Assembly: GCA_020543525.1 (NCBI GenBank)
Contig: JAHYIO010000003.1
Coordinates: 3,534,001-3,598,000 of the forward strand
DNA length: 64,000 nt
Origin: Coriolopsis trogii
Lineage: Eukaryota > Basidiomycota > Agaricomycetes > Polyporales > Polyporaceae
Direction: 5' to 3'
In this document: positions 11,260-23,828 of the stretch, piece after piece
Position numbering within the stretch: position 1 is the stretch's first letter
Layout: each line of letters begins with the position of its first letter
Program-made: the position numbers and the translations under genes
Notes under the pieces: generated by a model
Seen by the model: only the letters and a program-made list of their open reading frames with translations
Told to the model about the DNA's origin: nothing
Database searches by the model: none

Positions 11260-12150
11260 GTCTCTAGCTAGGGATGCTGACAGAGCAACATCCACAGGCG
11301 CTGCTGCGCTGCAATACACTTTCAACGCCATCCTCACGCCAACTTCAGGCTGAGTCAGCCAAGCCCGATACCAGTAGCCGATGGCCCGGCCTTTGCTGAC
11401 CGCTGAGGACTCAGGCTGCCCGCTAAGTGCTTTCATCAGTAAAGTTGTCGCACTACTCACCTGCAAATCAGCACAATGTAGCAGTCTCATCTACTCGCAG
11501 TTATATCTCGGAGTCATCCTAATGCGAGAGTGCCAACACCGCACTGTGCCGTAGAGTGCTGGCGGGAATCCCAGCAACAAGCAGTCACATGGAGTGACCC
11601 TTCTTCCAAGGAGGCGAGTGAATGAAACTTCAGGCTTCACAAGTGTCGTCTCCACTCACAGTCCCTAGGTGATACTATCCCGATCTTCACCAACAATTGC
11701 TTCAAACGCTGTCAGACACGTCCTATTCAACCGCAAGTGTGGACAGACTCACCATGTACTGCGCTCACAATATGATCTCAAATTGAAAGATGATGCGTGA
11801 TCAGTTCGCGCGGCGCAGGCACACCGTCCGGACTGCCTGACGCGGCTCCCTTTATACAGCGCTAGTGGTACACAGATCTATCGCAGCATACATACCGCAG
11901 CTCGACCGGCGACCAGACATCGATGCCAAGGAGCGATCAACGAGCATACCCGTATCCTTCCTGAGTGACGCACATACCTGTGCATAGTCAACCCCTACTC
12001 GAGGGACGCGTCCCACCAGTTTCCTGCCCGCCCTATGCCTCCACCGAGCTCTTCGGCGATCACATTCCCGACGCGGTTCGTGGGACTCAAGTCCCACGAG
12101 CCCTAATCCCTATACCTTCCCGGAAGGCACTCTTTAGCTCGCCACCCTCA
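11260..12150. other. Intergenic region, no supportable gene
   Basis: Short frames occur on both strands but none shows a domain, a membrane segment or a spliceable exon series. It holds distal promoter sequence of the hydrolase and possibly the eroded 3' part of the pseudogene next to it. Confidence 0.4.
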
Positions 12151-12159
12151 TGCTAATGG

Positions 12160-12600
12160 CGCTCCGTCGCTGCTTTGTCGAGATGGACCGATCGTGGAGC
12201 GGATCGCACAAGGCGTCCGGTTGGCGAGCCGTGCCAGTCGGACGTCCCTGCGTGGTCTTCTGTCGTCTGATGCGAGCCCGAAGGAGGGCACGCACCGTAG
12301 CACACGACGCGACGCGAGCGCGGAACATACCTGCTCAGACGCACATCCTCGACACTGGCAGGGAACAGCGCCAGCGCCACATGTGCGAGGAGAGCGGAGA
12401 CACAGATGCCACGATGCCCCGAGCGAGGGACCATCCGACGATGATGATGTGCCCATTCTTTCCCGTCCGTTGAGGGGGTTCTGTACGAGAACAACGGAGG
12501 AGTCCGCACGTCTCGCGCGCGCGAGCCGACCACTCCAGGGATCCCGCAGGCGCAGGCAGCAGCAGCATGAGTCGCGAAGGCCCTCAAGTTGTACGTACCT
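12160..12600 (-). pseudogene. Decayed duplicate of the neighbouring hydrolase
   Basis: Fragments on the minus strand match the hydrolase in several frames. FISALLAHATSFPVGDVRLSEYIRRLVFYG of the intact gene appears as CVSALLAHVALAL..VEDVRLSRYV..RRVVCYG, and DLYHPLHDPLLSPEER as DALCDPLHDRSISTKQR. At DNA level AGGGACCATCCGACGATGAT near 12423 matches the region coding the nucleophile elbow, but the GWSLG serine frame is lost. Frames shift repeatedly, so no product is expected. This is a local duplication followed by decay. Confidence 0.6.
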
Positions 12601-13430
12601 TCACAAGTCGGGCCCATAGCCACACTGGCCCGCCGCAGCGCACGGCATGCATGCGATTGCACGCGGAACCTCGCTCCCATACACGTAGGGAGGAGCCTCC
12701 TGAGAAAGTAGGACAAGTACTGCGAGGAGAAGTGCGAAGTTAGCCTCTGCCGCAAACCCAGCATCGATTCCGCAGGAGGGCTCACTGCGGTAGCACCTGG
12801 AGCTACGGACGAGGACGAGTGTGGTGCGGTCCGTCACGGCCTCCAGGAATCGAGGATTGTCCCAAGCGCAGTCGGCGAGTCCGAGTCGGCCTCGGGTGTC
12901 GTGTGAGTGGTCCCGCTGGACCACGAGATCGGGAAAAATGCCCCGAGGTTGTACGGCCCAGCGCCCTGCTAGCCTCTCTGAAGTCCAAGTCGAACTGGAT
13001 ACGGGCTCGTGAACGTGGCTTACGATGGAGGACAGTATTGTAAACATCAAATTCACGATGTTGTTGACGAACGAGGGCATGGTCCACGGACCAATTTCCC
13101 GCCGCTGGTAGGCGTCCTGCACTCCTCGAACGATACGCCACATGACATGGAATCCTGGATGAATGTGGACTGTTGCCGCATACCAGTCTCGGAGGAGCTG
13201 GAGCGCTGGGCCAGTCAGCATGTTGACCGGAGGAGAGACTTACGACCAAGTCGCGCACGCCACAACTACACTGTTCCAGCTTCTCAGCTTCGCACCCAAG
13301 AACGCACGTAACGTGTTATGGAAGACGCAACCCACCAATGTTACATGTCGGAGCACAATGCGATGCAGAGAAGGTAATAGCACAAATGAGGGTCGAATCG
13401 CCCAAGCCCCAAGAGACACGATGAGAGCGA
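12601..13430 (-). CDS. Possible membrane protein, uncertain model
   Basis: Minus-strand frames between about 13430 and 12601 contain hydrophobic stretches (VFLISFALIVSLGAWAI near 13420; VNNIVNLMFTILSSIV near 13050; FALLLAVLVLLS near 12720). They could be joined by a short intron with a GTAAGT donor at 13247. I recognise no family. The first stretch overlaps antisense-independent sequence right after the kinase stop codon, so it may be chance. Treat as a lead only. Confidence 0.25.
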
Positions 13431-13436
13431 AAGAGA

Positions 13437-15889
13437 TCAAGAAAACGCTCCAGGCGCTCGGTACTCGAACTGCTGCGTCTGTGCCGAGCCCCACACGGCA
13501 TGCGCCCCAATATGGTCCGCGCCCGGACCTCCGGCCGCCTGGTGTGTCAAGAAATCCAAGCACCGGCTCGCATCGCGCCTCTTCAGCAGGTCCAGCGTCG
13601 GAATCCACTCGTCTGCGAACATAGTCGCGTCAGCATGATGGGTCATAACTGTATTGACAGCCACTCACGTTGTGCGGTCCCGTTCCGGACGCTGGTCCAC
13701 GAGTTTGAGCTCGCGTACCTGCTGTCCAGCTCGCGAGCCGTGATGCGCTTCGCAGGGTCGACCTCGAGCATCTGCGATGAGAGCATGACGTCAGTCTCAT
13801 TGTGCATATGCATAACAGCATCGGCGACGCCGAGGGCAGACGTGGACGCACCGATCGCACGATATTGGCAAATACCGGGTCAAAGCCGCTAGGGACCTGG
13901 AACGCCACGGGGAGCTTCTTGCCGTGTTCCTGCTGGATCGCCTGCAGGCTCTCGGACGAGAAATACCGCGTGGAGGTGAACATGAGGATCTCGAGGAACA
14001 CGAGACCGAGGCTCCACACGTCGACGGCGGACCCGTAGGACTCGGTGCGGACCATCTCCGGCGCCATGTACGCATACGTGCCCGAGTAGGCCTCGCGTCG
14101 CCAAGTCTCGAACTCGTCGACCGGCACTTTTTGAGCCATGCCAAAGTCGGTGAGGACGGCCTGACCGCGAAAGTTGATGAGGATGTTCCCGGGTTTGATG
14201 TCACGGTGGACGATGCCGATGTCGCGCAGCGCGCAGAGGGCACAAATCTGCACACAGCATGGACGGAAATGGAGAAGGTTAGGTGGCCGCAGCAACGGGT
14301 ACGACAGTCGGACAACTCACGAGCTCCTGACAATACATGTAACGATCCTTTAGCGTCATGGGCTGACGTGTCTTGAGCGCATTGAACATGTCGATCGGAC
14401 ACACCGGCTAGAAGGGGTCATTCCGAATGTCAGCAGGCCGACCAAGCATCAACGGGGGAAATCGCGATCTCACCATGACGAAGAATATCCTTCCTGGGCT
14501 TCCGTAGCTCTCTTCCTCCCACGACATCAACAAGGGCACGAAGAACTGACGACTCGACCGGCTGTGCGAGGTGGCGACCATGAGATCCTTCTCGCGCAAG
14601 AAATTGTCGCGATGGGAATGGGCGCGCTTCGCGCGTCCTTGGTGGATGGCCTTGATAGCATACAGTCGGCCGGCGTGCTCGCCGAGCACGACGCGCCCTG
14701 CGGAGCCTTCTCCGAGTATATGCGTAATGTTGAAGATGATGCCATCGTGGTCAATCTGGTAAGGGCGGCGTGGAGCGGCGTTCGGATATGTGATTGCGTG
14801 CGGTAGGAAGGGATTCCGGCTGACGTACACGGGCGGTTGGGGTGGAAACTGGACAGCCGAGAGAGACGGATATCGGTGCTGGACGACAGCTTGGAGGCGT
14901 TGAGTAGGACGTGCGGAGGGGGCTGCGTACTCGCTCGGCGCTGCGTCAGCGAGCGAGACCGGGAAGGAAGCGAAGTGGCGGAAGAGAGGGTCCGTCTGCG
15001 CGGCTCGGCCGCTGTCCGCACGCCGACGGTCTTGGCCCGCAGCGCGTACTGCAGCCAACTGCTCCCGATTTGGAAATGGTCTCGGTCTATGCGTCGTCGG
15101 CCGTACACGGTGCACCGGCCGCGATGAGGCCTCGCATCGAGGCACGTTCCCGGGCTGGCCACTCATCGCGCGCCCGACCTCAATCCATGCGGGCGCTGGG
15201 ACAGCGTGCCTTGCGGATGGGGTGTAGATAGGTGCGTGGAGGTGAGATGGCCCAGGGAGTGACTGCTGCCATGTGCGCAGTGCTGTTGGATCGATGGTAG
15301 CGCCATTGAGCGATTCCTTGTAGTCGAGTATCGCGTTATTCGGGAGGCGGGGTTGGAGGTATGCATATGCAGCCGGCGGAAGTGCGTCCGACGGCCATTG
15401 AGGAGGTGGCCCGCGACACGATGTCGATTGTGCGGGTGGCTCGGGGTATCCGTATTGTGCATTCAGAAACGTACGGGGCGGAGCTGCTGGATCTGGATGA
15501 TTGGCGACGGCAGAGTCCTGGAACACCTCTCGAGGATATTGCGTGTTGTCGTACGGCGGGAGTGGGAGCCCTAGGAAGAAGTCCATGGGAGAGGGAGAGG
15601 GTGGTGGCAGAGGGGAAGATGGCGGCGGAGAGGAAGGAGGAGAGGGAGTATATGACAGGCTCGGTGGCGGGGCAGGGACATTGTGGCATCTCGGATGACG
15701 AGGAAGCGCGCCGGAGAGGGCGGTAGTCCAGTGGCGTGTGTGTGTTCTCAGTGACAAAGCGGGCAGCTGCAGTAATCGCGTCAAGTCCACATGTCGGTGG
15801 CCTGCATCATCTTCCCTTGTGTCTTCCGCACAAAGCAGATCCGCCTCGTTGCTGGGCCGTGGGCTGGCGTGAAGGCTGCTTGCCGACAT
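13437..15889 (-). CDS. Protein kinase, long disordered N-terminus (tandem copy 1)
   Basis: A Ser/Thr-type kinase with an intact catalytic core. Exon 1 ends at 14474; further exons are 14407-14321, 14247-about 13850, then two C-terminal exons ending at 13437. Motifs seen are the glycine loop LGEGSAGRVVLGE, the lysine in LYAIKAI, HRDIKPGN, TDFGMAQ and YMAPE. The N-terminal part is long, Pro/Ser-rich and probably disordered. Start choice is uncertain: the ATG at 15889 has a TATATAT stretch about 80 bp upstream (15967-15975), whereas the ATG at 15586 begins a less biased sequence. The C-terminus (DEWIP...FEYRAPGAFS) matches that of the next kinase (DEWKP...FEHRVPGIFT), so the two are paralogs. 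Substrate and pathway are unknown. Confidence 0.85.
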
Positions 15890-17182
15890 CGGAGCCTATA
15901 GGAGCCAAGCTGTTCGAACCTGGACAAGCGGGGGTCGAAATCCACGAGCGTGGCTGGGCCAAAGCGCATATATATGCGTGGTGTATGCGTATTCACTCGC
16001 GCGGCGCAGGCTGTCCGACACGCAGCCAGAGCACATACCGCATTCGCGAAGGTCTTTTTGGATTCACTGCAGTAGCTGCGGCGACAAGAAAAGACAATAA
16101 TAGGCTTCGATACGCACTAGACTGCCCGTTATACCCTTCTCCCGACTGCCGTCCCAGTCCGCCCCACTCCCAGCACTTCACCCCAAGGACAGATCCGACG
16201 GCCATTTGGAACGCCGTCACGGGCTCGCTTGCCGGCATGAGGGTCTGGAGGTAGATCGGCCTCGAGTCAGTCAGGGACAAAGACCGATAGCAGCGATGCA
16301 GGAGGAGGCGTCGCCGACGGCGGGGGATGTGTGTGTCCGGATGGGACGAAAGCACGAGCGATCGGAGATAGTCTTAGTTGGGGGGCAACGACCACCGCGC
16401 CGCCGAGGGCGCTGTCCCCAGCGCTGCGGCCACGCCTGTGGCAGTGCTCATATGACTCGCCCAATGTGGAAACTATCCTAGTTCCCTGCCGCAGCGGGCT
16501 CTGCAGCCCTGTGCTTTCCCCTACGCCACGAGTCACGAAATTGCCACGTATTCACCAGAGTACGCGCCTCTCTAAATGTCTAGTCCGGAGAGGCAGGTCA
16601 GCATTCTCTGACTAAGCACTGCCCTCTCCTCATCCCGAAAGCGCTCGTAGCGTCGGTCCGATAGCGGCATACACCCTCGTCTCAATACACACGGCCCCTC
16701 GGTCGTTATCGGTATCCGGCAAAACTACTCTAAGCAACACGGCAGGCTTTATTTGTGAACGCATGTCAAGGACTCGCAGTAAGCATCGCCCTCGGAACTC
16801 AACAAATCACGTTACAAACACCAGCGCTACAGATTACATTCAAATCGTACAGGTTTTTGTCCAACGATACACAACTTCGATATCCTACAAACTAAGCTAC
16901 GGGATCTGGGTGATTCCGATTACAAAACACAGCAGGTAGGAGGTAAATGGCATTGCCGCTCGGAAAGGAAAGCAGAACATGCCAGACACGGCGGACGAAA
17001 GAGGAGAGTGGAGTGTTGGATCAGTTGACTATGATTCGGAGACCAGGGTAGAGGAGAGCGGAACAACAGGAACACCAAAGCACGGATGAATCGGGAGAGC
17101 AGGATGGAGGGTAGAAGTAGACACGGAGTGCAGGGATACAGGGTCCAGGAGCAGTGAAGTACCTTGTCCGACAGGGTACACT
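15890..17182. other. Spacer between the tandem kinases
   Basis: It holds the promoter of kinase copy 1 (TATA-like sequence at 15967-15975) and the 3' flank of copy 2. Open frames here are short and show no domain. Confidence 0.45.
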
Positions 17183-19519
17183 TCAAGTGAAGATGCCCGG
17201 AACGCGGTGCTCGAACTCCTTCGGGTCTAACATCGCACCGCACTGCGGCTGCACCCTCTTGCAGCCGTCAAAGGCGAGGTAGTAGTGGCACCGCAGCGAA
17301 TCTTCTGGCTCGGCGGGTGCCAGGTTCGGCTTCCACTCGTCTGCGCAGCAAGACGTCCAGCATAAGCATACATACGATCAGACACCTTCATTGGATCACT
17401 CACGGCTCGTCGTTCCGCCCCGGACGCCCGCCCATTCTACCGATCGCACAAACCGGTCATCGAGCTCGCGCACCGTGATGCGCTTCTCCGGGTCGACCTC
17501 GAGCATCTGTCGGAACACATAGTCAGTCTCCACATCAGAGCAACGTTTCGGAGGAGATGCGACGCACATCAGTCAGCAGCTGGTACATCAGCTCCGAGCC
17601 CAGAGACTCGAAGACGGCCGGATTGAAGGGCAGTCTCTGTGCATGTTTCTGGCGCACGCTGTCCATGTCGAGGGCATGGAATAGGGATAATCCATCAAGG
17701 ATGAAACCCATAATGTCGCAGAAGACGACGCCCATGCTGAAGACGTCCGCGTTCGTCGTAAAGCCCTTCACCGACATGTCCACCGCAGCGACCTCGGGAG
17801 CAAGATAGCTGCACGTCCCGGAGCGCACGTAGAGCCTGCGGTCCTCGTACTCGTAGTACGGGACGGACTGCGCCGTGCCGAAGTCGGTGAGGACCGCACG
17901 TCCATTGGCGTCGACGAGGACATTGGCCGGTTTGAGGTCGCAGTGCATGATTCCGAGACGACGCAGCTCGGTTAGAGCGCAGACCTATCACAGTGGCGAT
18001 CAGTGAGCACACGTGTCTGGTGTCAGAACGGATGCGTACCAGTTCCTGGCACCAGAGAATGCGATCGGCCCTCGAGATCGGGAACTGGTCCTGGTTCCAG
18101 AGGATGGTCAAGAGGTCAGGACCGTGCTGGGGCTGCAGAATACACACGCCACAATGAGCGAAAACGCGACACATCTCATACAGTGAAGTCACCCACCATG
18201 AGGAAGTACACCTTGTCGTCGCTCACGTCCTCCCAGGACATGAGCAATCCCACCAGATGGCTCTTGACCTGCCCGTGGACCGCCGCCAGCATACCGATCG
18301 CGCCCATCGCCATCTTCTCCCCCAGAAAATGTGCACGCTTGTACCCATGGGCAGTAGCCACGCCCTTCTGAACGACCTTCAGGGCGAACACCTTCCCCGT
18401 CCGACTGTGGCGCACGCTCACGACCCGGCTTTCGCTCCCGCCCCCAAGGATATGCGTCGGGACGAACGCTTCGCCGGCGTGCACGATGGAGGTGGTGGAG
18501 GGGCGCGGACTGCCGATGGGAGAGTACCGGGGCGGAGGAGTGTCCGAGAGGGACTTGGAGATGCGTGGCGGGGTGTACACTTCGTCGTCCGGGTCGGCGA
18601 ACTCTGCGCGGCGAGAGACCCATGGCGTAGGCTGCTTCAGAGCATCGAATTTAGAGAGCGGATGGGTGACAGGGCCAGAGGCGAGTGGCGTGAGGGTCTT
18701 GGGGCCATTGAGGACGGGTAGGACCATGGAGGGCCAGCAGAGAGCGGGCATGGCAGACTTTGGGGCGGGTGAAGACCAGCCGTCCGTGACGGTAGTTGGC
18801 TCGACAAATGACGGGGAACGGGAACCGACGCCACACCGCAGAGAAAAGGACGACGCCACCGAGGGGTACAAACCCAGACCATACACCGACGACTGCGATG
18901 ATTGATTGTATCTGTAACCAGGTCGATGAATGGGAGTAGGAGCTTCGAGCTGAGGGCCAGTGTGGACGAGAGGAGACGAAAATCCGGACGAAGGGTCGAG
19001 TGGCGTGAGGGACTCGGAAGGGGAGGGAGACCGGAGGTCCGTAACCAACGTGCCTGTTCGGTTGACCTCCGACAACGGGTAATACCACCCTGACGGGGTC
19101 TTAACCAACCTTACATCTTTCAAGGCCTTGATGGTGCGCTCAACCTGCACAGGGCTCGGGATGGGGCTGACATCGGGGAGGGACAGCCAGGTACAGGCTG
19201 GCGAGGAGGCACGGAGCCCTACAGTGGTTGTGAGCCCGTAGGGAGTGGGAGGGAAAGAAGTGTTCGAGGTGGTGGACTCGCTGGTCGTCGAGCTCATCGC
19301 AGGAGACCAACCACGAGCGACGTGGCGAGAGTGGCTCACGCCACCGCCGGGAGCGCGAGCCCAGTGGCGTTCTTGGTCGTCGACCAGGAGTGACCCTCCA
19401 GCCATGGTAGCAGGGCCGCTGCGACACTTCAAAGGCCTATCAAATGGTAGGGGAGGGGTGTCGCGGCATGGAGAGGTGTCGCGTGAAAGGGACGAGTTGA
19501 GGAGGGTAAGCGCAGACAT
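17183..19519 (-). CDS. Protein kinase, non-RD type (tandem copy 2)
   Basis: Paralog of the downstream kinase, same strand. Exon 1 runs from 19519 to just inside FLM near 18198. Later exons carry PQHGPDLLTILWNQDQF, then VCALTELRRLGI, and the C-terminal end stops at 17183. The catalytic loop reads MHCDLKPANVLV, so the usual Arg of HRD is Cys. The glycine loop is LGGGSESRVV, lacking the third glycine. The ATP-binding Lys (FALKVV), TDFGTAQ and LAPEV are kept. It is therefore probably a non-RD kinase, either active without activation-loop phosphorylation or weakened. The N-terminal 300 residues are Ser/Pro-rich. A TATA box lies about 50 bp before the ATG. The tail matches copy 1. Confidence 0.86.
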
Positions 19520-19571
19520 GGAGGTGGTCCAAGTCTAGATTGCACAGAGAGTGTGAGTGGCGACGCGTTCC

Positions 19572-19579
19572 TTATATAT
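19572..19579 (-). promoter_or_regulatory. TATA box of kinase copy 2
   Basis: The minus strand reads ATATATAA about 52 bp upstream of the ATG at 19519, which supports that start codon. Confidence 0.55.
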
Positions 19580-21122
19580 GCTCTGTGCGAGAGAAGCAGC
19601 CACAGCACCACGTTTTGGCAAAAGCTGTGTTGTCAAGGGAGATTTGGCTTGTCGGTGGTCAAGGGGCTGGGTCCCCAACGTGATCAGGCGCGCGATACCA
19701 CGGGCCAAATCCGGACGAGAAGGAGAAAGCGTACGCGTACCGTCCCGGCGAGCGCACAGCCCACGCGGAGAATCAAGATGCAGGATCGATAGCACGCTCG
19801 CTACCTTCGTTGGAGTGAGCAGCGAGACGTGTTTATCGTACAAAAAGCCCGTTGCTTGGAAGAACAACGCGCCCATTGTTTTGTTTTCTGCATGGCTTGT
19901 GCCACTCGCTTAAATCGTTCGCGGCGACATTGGCAAACCCTCCTAAGCATTCAGCAGCGCGTCGTTGACCTTTTCTCGCATATTGACCGTTCCTAAATGC
20001 GAGGAGCGTCTCGGGAAGCAAATCTTGACGAAGTTCTGGGAGGCTGTGCTTTACTTGGTGTAAGCGCAGAGATGTATAGGTCCTTGAGAAGAGCCTGCCT
20101 CATGTCCGCCATCAATCCACATACCGCTATACCGCATATACGTACCTTGGGCGATTCTCTTCGGAAGTTCGAAACGAGCGGCCTCCTCATGGCTTCGGCA
20201 CCACTCGGAGGACTCTAGAAGCTGAGGGTTGTATTGAGCGATTGAGGGTATGATAGCAAGACAAGCAGAAATCCCGCTGATTGATAGAATGGAACCCAGA
20301 CCTCTGCTTTCCATGAGCAGGTAAGGTGGACAGAAGACAGGGGGAAAATCGTCGACGGTACCGTCGGCGCCGTCCTCAGGTCCGGAGACCGCCACAGTGC
20401 TTACATTACGTAACGATCCCGCCTCTATGAAGAAACCCACAAGTGGGCCAGGGTGGGACTAACTGATAACAAGCATAGTTCGTCTGTTGTTGGAGGACAC
20501 AGGGAGTGCAGACGCCTCAGAGAGAATGAGACAGAGTTGAACGGAGTCAATGGACATGTCGTCGGCAGCCGAGTCGGTACATTGACTCGAAGACAGAAGG
20601 ATAGGTCCATATTCCACCCAACACGTATTTACATGCTTCCAGAATCAGCAAGGCTGCGGCACCTGAGGGCCACGTCGAAAGAGACAGAACCTCATAAGGT
20701 ACGAGCAGCGAAAACGCGGGCGGGTATCAGGACATGATGTCGGTGGGAACAGTAGGGATACAGGTATGTACTATGGGGTGTGCAGTTATGTGCGATGCAG
20801 CGCGAGGGTTATGAATGACAATGAGGGTGATGCTTTGTTGTTGTTAATGCTGTGACGATGCGGATCCTAGAACGGAAGATAGAACCAAGACGAGTAGATG
20901 GCGGGCGAGATAGGGAGATTAGGTATTAACGACGATTACGCAGAGTAGGTAGTGGCGTTATCTAGACATGCGGGAGGTGAGGATCGTCCACCATGCTTTT
21001 TGTGAGGACTTACAATCGTTATGTGGCGGTGGGCGGATCCCAACGCGCCAGGTCATGAAAGGGTAAATTTGAGCGCCAGACTGAGCTGACTGAAATCCAG
21101 AGGCCGCCATCCAGGCGTCACC
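19580..21122. other. Intergenic region, no confident gene
   Basis: Minus-strand frames at 20051-20440 and 19993-20190 could be exons of a small gene (a possible intron with a GTACGT donor lies near 20145). I recognise nothing in them and cannot join them with confidence. The stretch 20740-21120 shows no coding signal. Confidence 0.35.
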
Positions 21123-22235
21123 TCAATTGCAAGGATCCGTCAATGGTAGAAATGTGGTGGAGAGCGGAGAGCGTGATGGTTTCGGACGTTTGTCCAGGGA
21201 CCGCCTCTTCGTGGCGGCGGATCGAGGACGCATCGAAGAGCGGTCACGGTGACGCATGATAAGATTCGCCACGAGTTGCGGGGCAGCCAACGTCCCAGAA
21301 GGAATATGAGGAAGCTCTTGAACACGGTCAAGACTGAAGGGAGCTGACGACAGAGCCATGGTCCGACGAGCGGCGCGCTCGGCGGCTTCGCGCGCAGCGT
21401 CAGCTTGCGCAGAGGGTGATGGGGAGGGAGTGGAGGCCGCGGGAGATGGTGAAGATGCATCCGCCATCGTCATATCCTCCACGAGGACCGGCTTGAAGCC
21501 CATGTCCACAAGCGAACGCCATATCCGCTCCACGAGAACAGCATCCTGGGCTGCACACTCGTCCTCTTGGCTTTGTGCGCCGTTGCTCAGACGTGTACGG
21601 ACATATGAGGCGATGCTACTATGCATAGATGCGAGGAACTGCGCATCGGCTTGGACGCGTTTCGTCCTGCGCACAGACTTTCCCATCGGATTCCCTGCGC
21701 TCATGCTCTCGCGACGCACTGCCCTCTTCTTCACCGGTTGCTGGGAGGTCGCGGTAGCAGCATGGGCCTTATCGGGCAGAGTGTGTGACCTGCGATGCGT
21801 GTGGGTAGCATCGCTATGGAAGTAGGATGTGGCCAGACAGGACTTGGAACGACGGCGAATAATGTCGATGTGGGAGATGCGGCGGTGGAATGGAAGCGCA
21901 CTTCCCTTTATGTCGCCCACATCCACATCCATAGACTCCTCCTGGTTAACGTTCATGTCCTCTAGACACTCGGATCCGTCTTCGCTGAGCGCACGTTTCC
22001 GCGAGGGGCATGGAATGGGAGAGGAGGGGAACGGGACGACACTCGGAGTCGACGACGAGACCTCGGAGACGGAAGGGAGGGAAGTAGCGGTGATGCCACG
22101 CGCTGCGTTCGTGTTGGTAACCGATACTGTGGGGGACGCCTTCTTGATTACAGGCAGCTTGAAGTGGACCTTGAGAGGGCGCGACGCCGAGCTTGAGGAG
22201 GGGTGGGGAGTGGAGGAGGGGAAGACGAGTTGCAT
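21123..22235 (-). CDS. Unrecognised Ser/Pro-rich, basic, probably nuclear protein
   Basis: A single open frame gives about 370 aa from the ATG at 22235. An in-frame ATG at 22481 would add a hydrophobic leader that looks like untranslated sequence. I do not recognise a domain. The protein begins MQLVFPSSTPHPSSSS, has several basic clusters that could be nuclear localisation signals (KKRAVRRES, RRTKRVQ, TKRRSLDKRPKPSR), an acidic patch (EESMDVDVGD) and an Ala-rich helix (AQADAAREAAERAARR). Length, steady amino-acid composition and lack of frame breaks argue that it is real. Confidence 0.7.
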   Translation of the reverse strand: MQLVFPSSTPHPSSSSASRPLKVHFKLPVIKKASPTVSVTNTNAARGITATSLPSVSEVSSSTPSVVPFPSSPIPCPSRKRALSEDGSECLEDMNVNQEESMDVDVGDIKGSALPFHRRISHIDIIRRRSKSCLATSYFHSDATHTHRRSHTLPDKAHAATATSQQPVKKRAVRRESMSAGNPMGKSVRRTKRVQADAQFLASMHSSIASYVRTRLSNGAQSQEDECAAQDAVLVERIWRSLVDMGFKPVLVEDMTMADASSPSPAASTPSPSPSAQADAAREAAERAARRTMALSSAPFSLDRVQELPHIPSGTLAAPQLVANLIMRHRDRSSMRPRSAATKRRSLDKRPKPSRSPLSTTFLPLTDPCN

Positions 22236-22239
22236 GTCG

Positions 22240-23700
22240 AGTAGGACGTGGCGAACGACGACCAGCGCAGCTCGTCTGGCGGAGGAAAGAGAGAGGAGTA
22301 AGGAGAGGAAGAGCCTTAAGTATGCGGGGCAGGCTGGTAGGTGTAGTGTGAAGGAAAGAGTCAACTCCGTCACCAACGCTCCCCACCGTTTCGTCCCGTT
22401 CGGATCACGGTCCTGTGACCGCGGCGACCTGGTTTTGTCTCGATATGGAAGCTGTTCTCTAACCTCTCCCTTGTATCTCATCCCTCACAAGTGTTTGTTA
22501 TTACCTTATAACCAAGGCTGACGGTGTTGTCGTGCTCTCGACCTAAGAGCACAAGTACAGGGCTGAATGCATCACCGTAGCAAGCGTGCCGCGGACAGGC
22601 TCCAGCATGCCCCGGAAGTATACACATTCGTCAACGTGTCCCTTACTGGCCTTCCCCGCACCTATCGTCTCGCTTCAACAGCACAACGTTACGGCGGCCT
22701 GGGGATGTCCTCATCTTGTACGTCTTATCACTGAAGGAGAAGCCGCGCACTATTCGTCACGGTGTACGTACGTCCATCGACGTGGCGCCTAAAGTCACTA
22801 TTCATTGCTGGCCAAGACCAAGACAATCGCAATGCTGAACACAACATCTTGGCTTAATGGCAAGACCGGTGTTGGTTTAACTGGTAAGGCACACTGTAGT
22901 CGCTGAAGCGGGAGGGCATGTTGTGGATCGAGAGAACTGAACTCGAAGGGGAGTGTGCAGTGTACTACTGTATCCCACCGTGACTCCGGATCCACTCACG
23001 CATATCCTCGTTCCTCTCAGCTTCCCGCCGATGCGACTGGAGTCCGCCAGAACTCTTTCTACCCCCGGCGTTGCCAGGTGTAGTCGCGGCTCTAGAGGCC
23101 ACCACCTGGCGCATCGTCGCCCGGACCGCCGGCGAGCCGTCCAGGATAGCACGGACGGCTCCGAGCCTGCGCTCTCCATCCGCCAACCACCCTCCGCCAT
23201 CGGCGACGCCGCCGCTTGTGGTGTTGGATTTGGAAGCAGGCAGCTACGGTGCGTGTTCTTGGGCACATAGTCTAAGGTTTTCAGTCGTCCGCGTGTGCTC
23301 ATATGGAGCGTCTCTGCGCTCTGGTTTGGAGACAGGTCTCTGAAGGGTGCATACATGGCACTCCATACCCTGTCAGAGGCTGCGATGCCGATATTGCAGG
23401 GATGATAGTGTGAGTACGCGTCAACTCTGCGTATATGCTGGTCGCATAACGCCGGTACACCGCGTTGGCCCTAAGTGGTCGGTCACGCTGACCGGCGAAC
23501 GTGAGAGCGTACTCACAACCTCACAAATCATCTGTGCAGAATTCTCAGCCCGCTCAGAACCGGGAGTCGCGCTGCGTTCGCATATGTCAACATTCATATA
23601 CATTTACTGGGATTCGGAGCGACATGGGCTTCTCAACACTCGACTGACATTCAACCTTCAATTTCTCAGCATATATCAACTCCAAACGACTGATTCTGGA
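22240..23700. other. Intergenic region with weak minus-strand coding signal
   Basis: A minus-strand frame near 23303-22877 starts with MSTRGRLKTLDYVPKNTH, and an overlapping frame ends in RREAERNEDMREWIRSHGG. Both are short and unrecognised, and no convincing splice joins them. The remainder has no signal. Confidence 0.3.
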
Positions 23701-23828
23701 ATACGCCCCCCTACTTAGCTCTGCTGCGCGTCGCAGCTTGACTCGGCGGCAACGAGGTAAGTCAAAGCGCCGCGCCGGGAACCTCCAAACTGGTCGGCAG
23801 GCAAAGGCCAGTCTATTCGGTGCTCAGG

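Noticed and set aside
15736..16254. 172-codon plus-strand frame between the kinases
   Set aside because: It overlaps the promoter and start region of kinase copy 1 and has no recognisable content.
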